The notes: a model not told the origin generated them from the sequence alone. Positions 52,112 through 60,924 are shown, counted from the stretch's first letter. The stretch: 64,000 bases of DNA from Mesorhizobium sp. CA8 (GCF_020164955.1 NZ_JAIUHG010000024.1:1-64000); one strand, 5' to 3'. Made by a program: numbers and translations.

Positions 52112-52273
52112 TTTCCTGTCACCTCTCCTGAGATAGTCGGGGCGCTATAGCAGCGTGCGCCCTGTCAGAGTTGTCGAAAGCCGACATTACGGGCGGAATA
52201 TCCGCCCAGCGGTGCCGTTTCCGTAGTGGCGGCAAACCGGCGCGTCAATATCCCACGGCGCACCCAAATCGGT

Positions 52274-53077
52274 TCAATCCCGGGGCGTCGCTGCTCCACG
52301 GCCCCATTGCGAGGCCGGCTGCGCCGGATCGCTGGCGGCCGGCTCGACGGGGACAGGCGGCTGCTGGATGTTGGGCGTCGGATCAGGCTCGCCGTCGGCG
52401 CCGGCCAGCAGCGGCACGCCCCGGCTGCGCAGCACCAGCACCAGGATCGATCCGGCGATGATGCCGCCGATATGGCAGGCCCAGGAGATCTGGTCCTCGC
52501 CGGCCGCGGCGAACATCACGATCTGGAACAGGATCCACAGGATCAGCGGAATGAAGGCCGGGATGCGCAATGGAATGCGGGCAAAGGCCAGCACCCAGAC
52601 CTTTACCCGGGGATAGAGGATCAGATAGGCGGCGACGACGCCGGCAATCGCCCCCGAGGCGCCGATCAGCGGCACCTGCGAATCCCAGGCCACCAGCCCC
52701 TGGAAGAAGGCGCCCGCGACGGCGCACGCCAGATAGAAGATCAGGTAGCGTATGTGGCCGAGCGCATCCTCGACATTGTCGCCGAACACCCAAAGGAACA
52801 GCATGTTGCCGCCGAGATGGAAGATGTCGGCATGCAGGAACGAGTAGGTGAGGTAGCTGAGGCTCTCGGGGATGACCACGAATTCGGGCGACAGCTCGAC
52901 CTTGTCGTGAACCACCGACGGAATGAAGCCCAGGCCGAGAACCGCGGCATTGGTGAAGTTCTCACCGCCAAGCGTGGTCGCCAGATAGACCAGCACATTC
53001 GCCACGATCAGGCCGATGGTGACATATTGCAGGCGGATATGGCGCAGCCTGTTGGTGTCGTAGAGCGGGATGAACAT
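52274..53077 (-). CDS. Rhomboid-family intramembrane serine protease
   Basis: The product has 267 residues and six or seven membrane helices. The catalytic Ser is in LIGASGAIAGVVAAY and the His in WACHIGGIIAGSILV. HADIFHLGGNMLFLWVFG carries the conserved HLGGN motif of rhomboids. It should cleave transmembrane helices within the membrane; substrates are unknown. The C-terminal 55 residues are Pro/Ala-rich and cytoplasmic. GGGAGG precedes the ATG. Confidence 0.87.
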   Translation of the reverse strand: MFIPLYDTNRLRHIRLQYVTIGLIVANVLVYLATTLGGENFTNAAVLGLGFIPSVVHDKVELSPEFVVIPESLSYLTYSFLHADIFHLGGNMLFLWVFGDNVEDALGHIRYLIFYLACAVAGAFFQGLVAWDSQVPLIGASGAIAGVVAAYLILYPRVKVWVLAFARIPLRIPAFIPLILWILFQIVMFAAAGEDQISWACHIGGIIAGSILVLVLRSRGVPLLAGADGEPDPTPNIQQPPVPVEPAASDPAQPASQWGRGAATPRD

Positions 53078-53098
53078 CGGACCCTCCCGCCTCTGGAT

Positions 53099-53680
53099 TC
53101 AGCGGTTCTTGCCGGGAACCCATAGCACGTCGGCCTTTCCATTGTCATTGACCGCACGGGCGGCGACGAACAGGAAATCCGAGACGCGGTTGATGTATTT
53201 GAGCGCCTCGCGGTTGACATGCTCGGCCGGATCCTGCGCCAGCGCCACCATCAGGCGCTCGGCGCGGCGCGCCACGGTGCGGGCAAGATGGAGCGCGGCT
53301 GCGGCAGGCGTGCCGCCGTTCAGCACGAAGGATTTCAGCGGCTGCAGCTCCTTGTTGAGCGCGTCGATATCCTGCTCGACGCGGTCGGTCTGGGCCGCGA
53401 CGATGCGCAGCGGCTCATATTCCAGGGGCTTGCCGTCGTCCGGCACGGCAAGGTCGGCGCCCAGATCGAACAGATCGTTCTGGATGCGCGACAGCATGGC
53501 GTCGATCGCGGGATGTTCCGCGGCGGTGTGGATGCGGGCCATGCCGATGCAGGCATTGGCCTCGTCGACGGTGCCGTAGGCGTCGACGCGCAGGTCGGAT
53601 TTCAGCCGCCGCTCGCCGGTGCCGAGCCCCGTCGTGCCGTCGTCGCCGGTGCGGGTGTAGATCTTGTTGAGCTTGACCAC
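53099..53680 (-). CDS. Cob(I)alamin adenosyltransferase, PduO type
   Basis: The product has 193 residues. The N-terminal YTRTGDDGTTGLGTGER is the ATP-binding loop, and FVLNGGTPAAAALHLARTVA with RRAERL the conserved active-site helix. It transfers adenosyl from ATP to cob(I)alamin. The GTG at 53680 is preceded by AGAGGA. It is separated by 21 bases from the rhomboid gene and 20 from the small HIG1-like gene, so a shared operon is likely. Confidence 0.9.
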   Translation of the reverse strand: MVKLNKIYTRTGDDGTTGLGTGERRLKSDLRVDAYGTVDEANACIGMARIHTAAEHPAIDAMLSRIQNDLFDLGADLAVPDDGKPLEYEPLRIVAAQTDRVEQDIDALNKELQPLKSFVLNGGTPAAAALHLARTVARRAERLMVALAQDPAEHVNREALKYINRVSDFLFVAARAVNDNGKADVLWVPGKNR

Positions 53681-53700
53681 GCCGTCCTCTTTAAGATCCT

Positions 53701-53892
53701 CTATTTGCGTGTGAAATAGACCACCAGCAACAGCAGCGCCAAGGCCACGGCCTGCAGCATGATGCGCGCCTGCATCAGCCTGTTCGATGTGATGCCGGAG
53801 CCGCCGCGCATCATGTTGATCAGGCCGCGGACCAGCACGATCACCACGGCGGCCATCGCGACGATGGCAAGGATTTTCAAGGCGATGAGCAT
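53701..53892 (-). CDS. Twin-transmembrane HIG1-domain protein
   Basis: The product has 63 residues. Two helices (KILAIVAMAAVVIVLVRGLI and ILQAV-like MLQAVALALLLLVVYF) flank a short polar loop with NRLMQARIMLQ. This fits the HIG_1_N/twin-TM family common in alphaproteobacteria, related to respiratory supercomplex factors. The exact role is unknown. Confidence 0.78.
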   Translation of the reverse strand: MLIALKILAIVAMAAVVIVLVRGLINMMRGGSGITSNRLMQARIMLQAVALALLLLVVYFTRK

Positions 53893-53917
53893 CTGGCTCG
53901 CTCCGGTTCAGGTTCGG

Positions 53918-54763
53918 TCAGGCGCGCCTGGCGAGCACGCGATAGAGCAGGGATGCCGGCAGGATGCGTTTCAGCGCCGCGCCGATCCGGGCCGGCACCG
54001 TTACCACATAATGCGGGCGCGGGCGCTGTGACAGAAGCGCGTGGCGGAGCGCCTTGTGGACGACCTCAGGCCCGGGCTTCAGCTTCGACACGCTGCCGCC
54101 GGCCTGAAGCCGTGCAAGCTGCGCCTGATAATCGGCGCGGTGGACGGAATTTTCGATGTCGATGTTTTTCAGGAACCAGGTGAGGCCGTTGCTGGCGATC
54201 TTCGACGTCACCGGCCCCGGTTCGATCAGGGATAGGTGGATGCCGCTGCCTTCGAGCTCCTGGCGCATGCAGAGCATCAGGCCTTCGACGGCGTGCTTGG
54301 AGGCCGAATAGGCGCCCCTGAAGCGGACAGGGGCCAGCCCGAGAATCGAGGAGCAGTGGACGAGCCGGCCGTGCCCCTGGCGGCGCATGACCGGCACGAT
54401 CCGCCGGGTGAGATCGTGCCAGCCGAAGAAATTGGCCTCGAACTGCTCGCGAAGCACTGCGACCGACAGGTCCTCGACGGCGCCGGGCTGGGCGTAGGCG
54501 CCGTTGTTGAAGAGCGCGTCAAGCGTGCCGCCGGTGCGCTCCAGCACCGCATCGACCAACGCCGCGATGGATTGGGGTTCCCGGTAGTCGAGGTAGAAAG
54601 CCTCCAGGCCGTCGGTCTCGAGGGCTGCGATGTCGGCCGGCTTGCGCGCCGTGGCAAAGACCCGCCAGCCTTCCGCTTTCAAAGCTCGCGCGCAATAGGC
54701 GCCGATGCCGGAGGAGGCGCCGGTGACGATGACGGTGCGCAACTCTTCGGCGGCGGGGCGCAT
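53918..54763 (-). CDS. Short-chain dehydrogenase/reductase
   Basis: The product has about 281 residues. The cofactor loop is VIVTGASSGIGAY, the active Ser is in LVHCSSILGL and the catalytic pair is in YSASKHAVEG. It reduces or oxidises an unknown substrate with NAD(P). Starts at 54763, 54784 and 54793 are all in frame; 54763 gives the usual distance to the Gly-rich loop. It is divergent from the BrkB-like gene at 54843. Confidence 0.83.
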   Translation of the reverse strand: MRPAAEELRTVIVTGASSGIGAYCARALKAEGWRVFATARKPADIAALETDGLEAFYLDYREPQSIAALVDAVLERTGGTLDALFNNGAYAQPGAVEDLSVAVLREQFEANFFGWHDLTRRIVPVMRRQGHGRLVHCSSILGLAPVRFRGAYSASKHAVEGLMLCMRQELEGSGIHLSLIEPGPVTSKIASNGLTWFLKNIDIENSVHRADYQAQLARLQAGGSVSKLKPGPEVVHKALRHALLSQRPRPHYVVTVPARIGAALKRILPASLLYRVLARRA

Positions 54764-54842
54764 TGTGGGACCTGGGGTTGCCATTTGCCGCAATCACTTC
54801 CCATATTCGCGGCGTTGACACAATCGAGCGGAGCGCGGGCCC

Positions 54843-55694
54843 TTGCTGCGGAATATCGTCGCCCTCAAGCGCGTGCTCTACGATGCGATAGGCCACTTCA
54901 ACACTGATGACGGCTGGGCGATGGCCAGCCATCTGGCGATCACCTCGCTGATGGCGCTGTTTCCGTTCCTGATCTTCGCCACCACGCTTGCTAGCTTCCT
55001 CGGCGCGCGCGCCTTCGCCGACACGGCCGTGCATCTGGTCTTCGACACATGGCCGGAGCAGATCGCCAAGCCGATCGCGCATGAGGTGCTGAACGTGCTC
55101 ACGGTGCGCCGCACCGACCTTCTGACCTATGGCGTGCTGCTTGCGGCCTATTTCGCTTCCAACGGCATCGAAGCCCTGCGCACGTCGCTCAACCGCGCCT
55201 ATCGGGTCACCGAGACGCGCGGCATCATCCACCGCCGGGTGCAAAGCATCATCTTCGTCCTGATCGCCACCGCCTGCTTTCTCGCCATCAGCGTGCTTCT
55301 TGTGTTCGCGCCGCTGCTCGCGCGGCTGGCGGAAGCGCATCTGGAATGGATCAAGCCCTATATGGGCACGATCACCATCTGGCGTTACGTGATCGCCTCG
55401 ACGGTCATCGTCATCGGGCTGTTCTCGGTGCATATCTGGCTGCCCGCCGGCAAGCGCCGCTTCGTCTCGATCATACCCGGCATCGTCTTCACGCTGGTCG
55501 CCTGGCTGGTCGGGTCGACGATCTTTGCCACCTATCTCGACCATTTCTCGTCCTATGTGACGACCTATGCCGGGCTCGCCTCGATCATGATCGCGGTCGT
55601 CTTCCTCTACATCATCTCGGCGATCTTCATCCTCGGCGGCGAACTCAACGCCGCGATCAGCCGCTATCTTGAGGCGCGCGCCCGCGTCGGCTGA
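54843..55694 (+). CDS. YihY/BrkB-family membrane protein
   Basis: The product has 283 residues and six helices. DGWAMASHLAITSLMALFPF at the N-terminus, SNGIEALRTSLNRAYRV in the middle and IMIAVVFLYIISAIFILGGE at the end match the YihY/BrkB family, long misnamed as ribonuclease BN. The transport or other function is unknown. The start is a TTG with GGAG about 12 bases upstream, giving the family N-terminus. The final 31 bases overlap the convergent DMT gene. Confidence 0.8.
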   Translation: MLRNIVALKRVLYDAIGHFNTDDGWAMASHLAITSLMALFPFLIFATTLASFLGARAFADTAVHLVFDTWPEQIAKPIAHEVLNVLTVRRTDLLTYGVLLAAYFASNGIEALRTSLNRAYRVTETRGIIHRRVQSIIFVLIATACFLAISVLLVFAPLLARLAEAHLEWIKPYMGTITIWRYVIASTVIVIGLFSVHIWLPAGKRRFVSIIPGIVFTLVAWLVGSTIFATYLDHFSSYVTTYAGLASIMIAVVFLYIISAIFILGGELNAAISRYLEARARVG

Positions 55695-56566
55695 GTCCCA
55701 TTGGATCGCGCGGTCGCCAAGGCGACGCCAAGCGTGGCGATCGCCATGCCGGCGATCTGCAGCAGGTTGAGCTGCTCATTGAAAAGCACCCAGGCGATGA
55801 CCGCGGTTACGGCCGGGACCAGGTAGAACAGCGAGGCAACCTTCGACATCTCGCCGTCCCTGATCATCACCATCAGCAGGAATATGGCGCCGACTGACAG
55901 CACCAGGACCAGCCAGGCCATGGCGAAGATCAGCTCGCCATTGACGGTGAGGGCGCGCGTCTCGAAGGCGAGCGAGCCCAGGATCATCACGACGGAGCCG
56001 CCGACATATTGCCACATCGTCGCCGACACCAGATCGCCGCCGGAGGCATAACGCTTCTGCCAGATGGTGCCGGCGCTCATGCCGAGCACCGAGACGAGCG
56101 AGGCGGTCAGCGTCGCCGTCGTGACGCCGCCGCCCAGCATGCCGAGCTTCGGCCAGAGCACGATGATGACGCCAAGCAGGCCGACGGCAAGGCCGGCCCA
56201 ATGGCGCGGCAGGATCGCTTCGCCCAGGAATTTTCCGGCGAGCACGGCGGTGATCAGCGGCTGCAGGCCGACGATCAGCGCCGAAAACCCGGCCGGCATG
56301 CCCCTGTGGATAGCCCAGAAGACGGCGCCGAGATAGACGCCGTGCATGAGGACGCCGGCCACCGTCGCGTGCAGCGCCTCATCGCGCGTTGCCTTGCGCG
56401 AGCCGAGCAGAATGGTGAGGCCGGCAAACAGGATCGCCGCGATCGCGAAGCGGATGGCAAGGAAGGTGAAGGGTTCTGCCCAGGGCATGGCGTAGCGCGC
56501 GCCGATGAAGCCTGTCGCCCACAGAACGACGAAGGAGGCGGGAATGAACCGCTTGATGCTCTGCAT
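55664..56566 (-). CDS. DMT-family transporter (EamA)
   Basis: The product has 300 residues and ten helices in two EamA repeats. The second repeat ends with YLVPAVTAVIAWVLFNEQ, the P-V-A-WV-F-E pattern typical of DMT exporters. It probably exports a metabolite. It is divergent from the small membrane protein gene, with an AT-rich promoter stretch between. The end overlaps the BrkB-like gene by 31 bases. Confidence 0.83.
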   Translation of the reverse strand: MQSIKRFIPASFVVLWATGFIGARYAMPWAEPFTFLAIRFAIAAILFAGLTILLGSRKATRDEALHATVAGVLMHGVYLGAVFWAIHRGMPAGFSALIVGLQPLITAVLAGKFLGEAILPRHWAGLAVGLLGVIIVLWPKLGMLGGGVTTATLTASLVSVLGMSAGTIWQKRYASGGDLVSATMWQYVGGSVVMILGSLAFETRALTVNGELIFAMAWLVLVLSVGAIFLLMVMIRDGEMSKVASLFYLVPAVTAVIAWVLFNEQLNLLQIAGMAIATLGVALATARSNGTQPTRARASR

Positions 56567-56719
56567 GGGGGGAAGCTGCCGGGTGAACGGTTGATGACGG
56601 CAATTGCTCTAATGCCGATCAATCCCGCAAGCAAAACGAAACGGTTGATCCATAAGCTAAATCGAATTCAACAAACCGTGCCAACAGGGGCATGGCGCAT
56701 CGCCGCGCCATGGTGGGGC

Positions 56720-57004
56720 ATGTTTTTGCATCTGGACACGACCTGGCTGTTGGCCTTCGCGATCATCGCCGCCTTCGGCTTCTTCTTCGGCACGGCGCTC
56801 GACGCAATCATGAGGGAGAGCGGCTTCGGCCCGACCGGCAACACGCTGCTGTTCATCTTCGGCTTTTTCGTTGCGGTTGCGGTCGCCAACAAACAAGGCA
56901 TCAGCCTGAGCGATCTGAAGCTGGCGGTTGCCTGCGGGCTCGGCGGCGCCTTTGTCTTCATCAGCGTGCTGGCGCTGATCAAGGCCGGGATGGCGCGCCT
57001 CTAG
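56720..57004 (+). CDS. Small membrane protein of unknown function
   Basis: The product has 94 residues and three hydrophobic helices (LLAFAIIAAFGFFFG, LLFIFGFFVAVAVAN and LGGAFVFISVLALIKAG). The ATG at 56720 has GGTGGGG very close upstream. An alternative start at 56594 would add 42 polar residues (MTAIALMPINPASKTKRLIH at its front), but the sequence around 56620-56680 is AT-rich like a promoter. I do not recognise the family. Confidence 0.55.
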   Translation: MFLHLDTTWLLAFAIIAAFGFFFGTALDAIMRESGFGPTGNTLLFIFGFFVAVAVANKQGISLSDLKLAVACGLGGAFVFISVLALIKAGMARL

Positions 57005-57008
57005 CCAG

Positions 57009-57878
57009 CTAAAAGCCGATCGATCTTCTGACGTCCTGCGGCGGCATGCCCGCCGCCCGGAGGGAGGCAAGGCCTGTGTCCTTGAAGCTCTTGGACAGTT
57101 TCCTGCCGTACGGGCCGAGGATCAGGCGGTGGTGGAAATAGCGTGGCTGCGGCAGGCCAAGCAGTTGCTGCAACAGGCGCTGCACGCTTGTCGCCGAATA
57201 AAGATCCTGGCCGCGCACGACATGGCTGACACTCTGCAGAGCGTCGTCGACGACGACGGCGAGATGGTAGCTGGTCGGGATGTCGCGGCGGGCGACGATG
57301 ACGTCGCCCCAGGCCCGCGGTTGCGCTTCGATCGCTCGCGTCGCCGACATCGTCTCGTCGGTGAACTCCACCCATGACAGGCCGGCCGTGACGCGCGCCA
57401 TCGCCGCCTCGACATCGAGCCGCCAGGCGAAGGGCATGTTGTCCGCAATGCGCCGCTTGCGCTCCCTGGCCGAAAGGGCCTTGTCGAGCGGGGGGTAGAG
57501 CGGCACGCCGTCCGGATCGCGGGGCCAGTCGCGGCCGCCCGTCTCGGCGATGAAGGCGCGGATCTCGCCCCGGCTCATGAAGGCCGGATAGACGAGTTCC
57601 TCGGCGATCAGCCGCTCGAGCACGTCGCGGTATTCGGCGAAATGCTCGGACTGGCGACGCACCGGCAGTTCCCAACGCAACCCCAGCCATTCCAGATCGC
57701 GAAAAATGCCGGCCTCGAATTCGGGCGTGCAGCGCAGGACATCAATATCCTCGATGCGCAGCAGCAGGCGCCCGCCGGCCTGCGCCGCCATGCGCTGGTT
57801 GAGCAAGGCCGAGTAGGCATGGCCGAGATGCAATTCGCCATTGGGGCTCGGCGCGAAGCGGAATGTCAGGAGTGTCAT
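57009..57878 (-). CDS. gluQ: Glutamyl-Q tRNA(Asp) synthetase
   Basis: The product has 289 residues. The class I signatures are FAPSPNGELHLGHAYSALLN and KLSKS. It is shorter than GltX and lacks the anticodon-binding part, as GluQ-RS does, and attaches glutamate to the queuine of tRNA-Asp. The zinc-site cysteines known from E. coli YadB (Cys-x-Cys near residue 98) are absent: YPAFMSRGEI replaces them. It is convergent with the membrane protein gene and divergent from the AlkA-like gene. Confidence 0.87.
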   Translation of the reverse strand: MTLLTFRFAPSPNGELHLGHAYSALLNQRMAAQAGGRLLLRIEDIDVLRCTPEFEAGIFRDLEWLGLRWELPVRRQSEHFAEYRDVLERLIAEELVYPAFMSRGEIRAFIAETGGRDWPRDPDGVPLYPPLDKALSARERKRRIADNMPFAWRLDVEAAMARVTAGLSWVEFTDETMSATRAIEAQPRAWGDVIVARRDIPTSYHLAVVVDDALQSVSHVVRGQDLYSATSVQRLLQQLLGLPQPRYFHHRLILGPYGRKLSKSFKDTGLASLRAAGMPPQDVRRSIGF

Positions 57879-57969
57879 CTCTCGGGCGGTATTCGGGTTG
57901 AAAGGCGCTTCCGTCGGTTGCTAGTTAGCCATCAATTGCCACTTCGCGGGCGCCCTGGGAACAAGCAAC

Positions 57970-58629
57970 GTGCAACGCATCGCCTCGCTCGACGACATTG
58001 CGGCAGGGCTCGACGCGCTCTGCCGGATCGATCCGCGGCTGGCGACCGTGCGCGGCCGGGCGGGCGAAGTGCCGCTCCGGCTCTCGGAACCTGGCTTTCA
58101 AAGCCTGACCTCGATCATCGTTTCGCAGCAAGTTTCCCGCGCCAGCGCCGACGCCATTTTCGGGCGACTGGTGAAGCTCGTAGACCCGCTGACGCCGCAA
58201 GCAATCCTTGCCGCCGGCGAGGGCGTATTTCGCGAGGCCGGGCTGTCGCGGCCGAAACAGCGCGGGCTGCTCGCCGTCGCCGAAGCGGTGGCCGGCGGGC
58301 TCGATCTCGATCACCTGTGCACGCTTGACGCCGGCGACGCGATCGCGGCGATGACGGCCGTGCCCGGCATCGGTCCATGGACGGCCGAATGCTACCTTTT
58401 GTTTGCCGCCGGCCACCCGGATGTGTTTCCCGCGCGCGACGTCGCGCTGCAGACGGCGGTCGGTCATGCGCTGGGCATCGACCCGCGTCCGCCGGAAAAA
58501 ATGCTTATCCGGCTGGCCGAATCATGGAGCCCGTGGCGGGGTGTCGCGTCGCGGCTTTTCTGGGCCTATTACCGGGAATTGAAGGGCAGGGACGCGGCGC
58601 CCTCCGCCGAAATGACCGAAAAAGCCTGA
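57970..58629 (+). CDS. DNA-3-methyladenine glycosylase II (AlkA-like)
   Basis: The product has 219 residues. The helix-hairpin-helix VPGIGPWTAECYLLFAAG with the catalytic Asp in PARDVALQTA follow QSLTSIIVSQQVSRASADAI. It removes alkylated bases from DNA. It lacks the N-terminal AlkA domain. The GTG at 57970 starts the family N-terminus. Divergent from gluQ. Confidence 0.87.
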   Translation: MQRIASLDDIAAGLDALCRIDPRLATVRGRAGEVPLRLSEPGFQSLTSIIVSQQVSRASADAIFGRLVKLVDPLTPQAILAAGEGVFREAGLSRPKQRGLLAVAEAVAGGLDLDHLCTLDAGDAIAAMTAVPGIGPWTAECYLLFAAGHPDVFPARDVALQTAVGHALGIDPRPPEKMLIRLAESWSPWRGVASRLFWAYYRELKGRDAAPSAEMTEKA

Positions 58630-58740
58630 AAATCATGCGGTTTTGGCGATTTCGACGCGCGACAATCCGCTTCACATCCCTGTCATGTCAGGCTTACAGT
58701 ATCCGCGCCGTTCGGTTCTAGAAGCAAGGAGGCGAAGGAC

Positions 58741-59298
58741 GTGACGGTTGCCGTGTCTCCGGATGGGCTTCCCGCGCTGGTGCTGAATGCGGACTACCGC
58801 CCGCTCAGCTATTACCCCCTGTCGCTCTGGTCGTGGCAGGATGCCATCAAGGCTGTCTTCCTCGACCGGGTCAACATTGTCGCCGAATACGAGCACGCCG
58901 TCTCCTCGCCGACCTTCTCGATGAAGCTGCCGAGCGTAGTCAGCCTGAAAGCCTATGTGAAGCCGTCCAGGCATCCCGCCTTCACCCGCTTCAACGTCTT
59001 CCTGCGCGACCGCTTCCAGTGCCAATATTGCGGAACGCCCGAGGATCTGACGTTCGACCATGTCATCCCGCGCCATCGCGGCGGGGCGACGACCTGGGAG
59101 AATGTCGTCGCCGCCTGCTCGCCCTGCAATCTTCGCAAGGGCGGTATGATGCCGGCCCAGGCCAAGATGTGGCCGCTGCAGAAGCCCTATCAGCCGACGG
59201 TGCACGACCTGCACAACAACGGCCGCCTGTTCCCGCCCAACCATCTGCATGAAAGCTGGATGGATTATCTCTACTGGGATGTCGAACTCGAACCTTGA
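58741..59298 (+). CDS. HNH endonuclease
   Basis: The product has 185 residues. The HNH core is FQCQYCGTPEDLTFDHVIPR followed by ENVVAACSPCNLRKGG: two CxxC zinc pairs (CQYC and CSPC) and the catalytic His. The start is GTG with AAGGAGG 7 bases upstream. Proteins like this are common and conserved in rhizobia and may act in DNA repair or processing. The stop codon overlaps palindrome C. Confidence 0.85.
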   Translation: MTVAVSPDGLPALVLNADYRPLSYYPLSLWSWQDAIKAVFLDRVNIVAEYEHAVSSPTFSMKLPSVVSLKAYVKPSRHPAFTRFNVFLRDRFQCQYCGTPEDLTFDHVIPRHRGGATTWENVVAACSPCNLRKGGMMPAQAKMWPLQKPYQPTVHDLHNNGRLFPPNHLHESWMDYLYWDVELEP

Positions 59299-59438
59299 GA
59301 TCGTTCGAGAATTCGTCAGGCTGGCCGTATGGAGCGATTGTCTGCGCTTCCGATGCTCACGGACCTGAATGTCCGCTGCGCTTCGGTTCTCGACAATCAC
59401 TCCATACGGCCAGCCTGACGAATTCTTTGAACGATCTC
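59297..59438. repeat. Convergent-junction palindrome C (same core, unrelated arms)
   Basis: This is a 142-base palindrome between the HNH gene (+) and dsbB-like gene (-). The arms of about 45 bases (left begins GAGATCGTTCGAGAATTCGT, right ends ACGAATTCTTTGAACGATCT then C) match at about 42 positions. The core at 59343-59392 starts TGCGCTTCCGATGCTCACGG and ends GCTTCGGTTCTCG, the same as in palindromes A and B, but central CGGAC pairs with GTCCG. The left arm begins at the HNH stop codon. Confidence 0.8.
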
Positions 59439-59454
59439 GCGTCGTTTGCGTGGC

Positions 59455-59973
59455 TCAGTCGCGAGACAACGCGCTGCGGAAGGCGACGGCGGCGAGGATG
59501 AGGCTGGCGATGGCGTTCCAGCCGGCGAGCGACAGGCCGAGGATGCGAAGCGCCGCCTTGTCGCAGGAGGGCGGCACGAATTTGTCGAGCGCGTCGAGCA
59601 CGCCCTTGCCGCCGGTGTCGACCGGGCCGGCGCCGGCGGTGCAGTCAGCCGGACCTTGCCACCATGCCCATTCGACGCCCGAATGATAGACGCCGAGATA
59701 GAGGCCGTAGAGCATCAGCAGGCCGCCGATCGCGAGCAGCCCGCGCGTCACCCAGGCCGGCGCACGCAGCATCGAGGCGATCGCCGCCAGCAGCATCAGC
59801 GGCGCGCCGATATAGTAGGGCGTGCGTTGCTCGAGGCAGAGATGGCAGGGGATGTAGCCGCCGATATATTGGAAGGCGAGCGCAGAGCCGACCGTCGCGG
59901 CCATGGCGACGGCGAGAAAGAGCGCCGCGCGCGTGCGCTGGCGTCCGGTGTCGGCATTCATAGTCGCGGTCAT
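59455..59973 (-). CDS. dsbB: Disulfide bond formation protein B-like
   Basis: The product has 172 residues and four helices. YIPCHLCLEQRTPYY carries the CxxC pair that passes electrons to quinone, and the second pair is GPADCTAG and PPSCDKAA. It would reoxidise DsbA-type oxidases. ATGs at 59973 and 59961 are both possible. The 3' end lies 16 bases from palindrome C. Confidence 0.85.
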   Translation of the reverse strand: MTATMNADTGRQRTRAALFLAVAMAATVGSALAFQYIGGYIPCHLCLEQRTPYYIGAPLMLLAAIASMLRAPAWVTRGLLAIGGLLMLYGLYLGVYHSGVEWAWWQGPADCTAGAGPVDTGGKGVLDALDKFVPPSCDKAALRILGLSLAGWNAIASLILAAVAFRSALSRD

Positions 59974-59996
59974 CTATCGGGTCCGTTGCTGCGTCG

Positions 59997-60587
59997 CTAT
60001 CCGTGGGCGTATCTGACGAGGATATAGAGCAAAATCAGGGCGGCGGCGCCGGCGCCGACAATCAATCCCAAGCGCTTTTCGATGAATTCCCTGATCGGTT
60101 CGCCGTAGCGGCGCAGCAACCAGGCAAGCAGCAGGAAACGGGCGCCGCGCGCCACGATCGCCAGTCCGATGAAGAGCAGGAGATTGACGCCGATGACGCC
60201 GGACAGGATCGTCACCACCTTGATCGGCGGCAGATGGGCCGCGCCCGAGGTGACCAGCATCAGGATGATGAAGCCGACGCCGGACGAGGTGCGCAACTGC
60301 TCGAACTCGTCATATTTGCCGTAGAATTCGAGCACCGGCTTGGCGACCGCCTCATAGGCATAGTGGCCGATGAACCATCCGGCGACGCCGCCCAGGACCG
60401 AAGCGACGGTGGCGATCAATGCATAACGATAGGCCCGCTCGGGTTTGGACAGCGCCATCGGCAGGAAGAGCACGTCGGCCGGCACGAGGAAGACCGAGCT
60501 TTCGACGAAGGCGATGAAGGCCAGCCACCATTCGGCCGATTTCCTCGCCGCCAGCGACAGGGTCCAGTCGTAAAGTCCGCGAAGCAT
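59997..60587 (-). CDS. YqaA/DedA-like membrane protein (VTT domain)
   Basis: The product has about 196 residues. SVFLVPADVLFLPMALSKPE and GGVAGWFIGHYAYE match YqaA, a shorter member of the DedA/VTT superfamily of lipid-scramblase-like proteins. The function is unknown. The ATG at 60587 (MLRGLYDW) has AGGAG upstream. Confidence 0.82.
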   Translation of the reverse strand: MLRGLYDWTLSLAARKSAEWWLAFIAFVESSVFLVPADVLFLPMALSKPERAYRYALIATVASVLGGVAGWFIGHYAYEAVAKPVLEFYGKYDEFEQLRTSSGVGFIILMLVTSGAAHLPPIKVVTILSGVIGVNLLLFIGLAIVARGARFLLLAWLLRRYGEPIREFIEKRLGLIVGAGAAALILLYILVRYAHG

Positions 60588-60609
60588 CGGCTCTCCTAAT
60601 GCGGTTGAC

Positions 60610-60655
60610 GCAATTGCAGACGGAAAACCGCTGCGCACTTTTCCTGGAATCACCT
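60610..60655. repeat. GCAATTCC...GGAATTGC palindromic repeat, reversed copy
   Basis: On the minus strand, ATTCCAGGAAAAGTGCGCAG and GGTTTTCCGTCTGCAATTG correspond to the copy at 27413-27455. It lies just upstream of the yqaA-like gene. Confidence 0.65.
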
Positions 60656-60868
60656 AATTCATGTCACCCCAAACGGCGCAGCGGTTTTCGGCCACCGGCA
60701 TGCACGAAACAAGGACCCAAAGCGCCGCAGCCGCCATTATCGACCGGGCACCTTAAAACATTCGCCTCTCTAAAAAGATTTCTCGCGGCGCACAATGTCC
60801 GGCGGTCCTCACAAGACCGCCGGATGCGGGTTGACCGAAGCGGCGCCGGCAAATCCGCAACAGGCCAG
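60656..60868. other. Non-coding gap before tRNA-Leu with a perfect hairpin
   Basis: Together with the preceding repeat and following promoter this makes a gap of more than 300 bases with no gene I can support. At 60798-60824 TCCGGCGGTC and GACCGCCGGA form a perfect 10-base stem with loop CTCACAA. No T run follows on either strand, so it is not a standard intrinsic terminator. The minus-strand frame that crosses this gap and the tRNA is spurious. Confidence 0.5.
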
Positions 60869-60896
60869 TTGACGAAAGGCCGTCCAACCGTATAGT
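60869..60896 (+). promoter_or_regulatory. Promoter of tRNA-Leu
   Basis: TTGACG at 60869-60874 and TATAGT at 60891-60896 are 16 bases apart. They are close to the housekeeping consensus and lie 29 bases upstream of the tRNA. Confidence 0.65.
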
Positions 60897-60924
60897 CCGC
60901 GCCCATCCAGGCCGCCCGGCCTGA

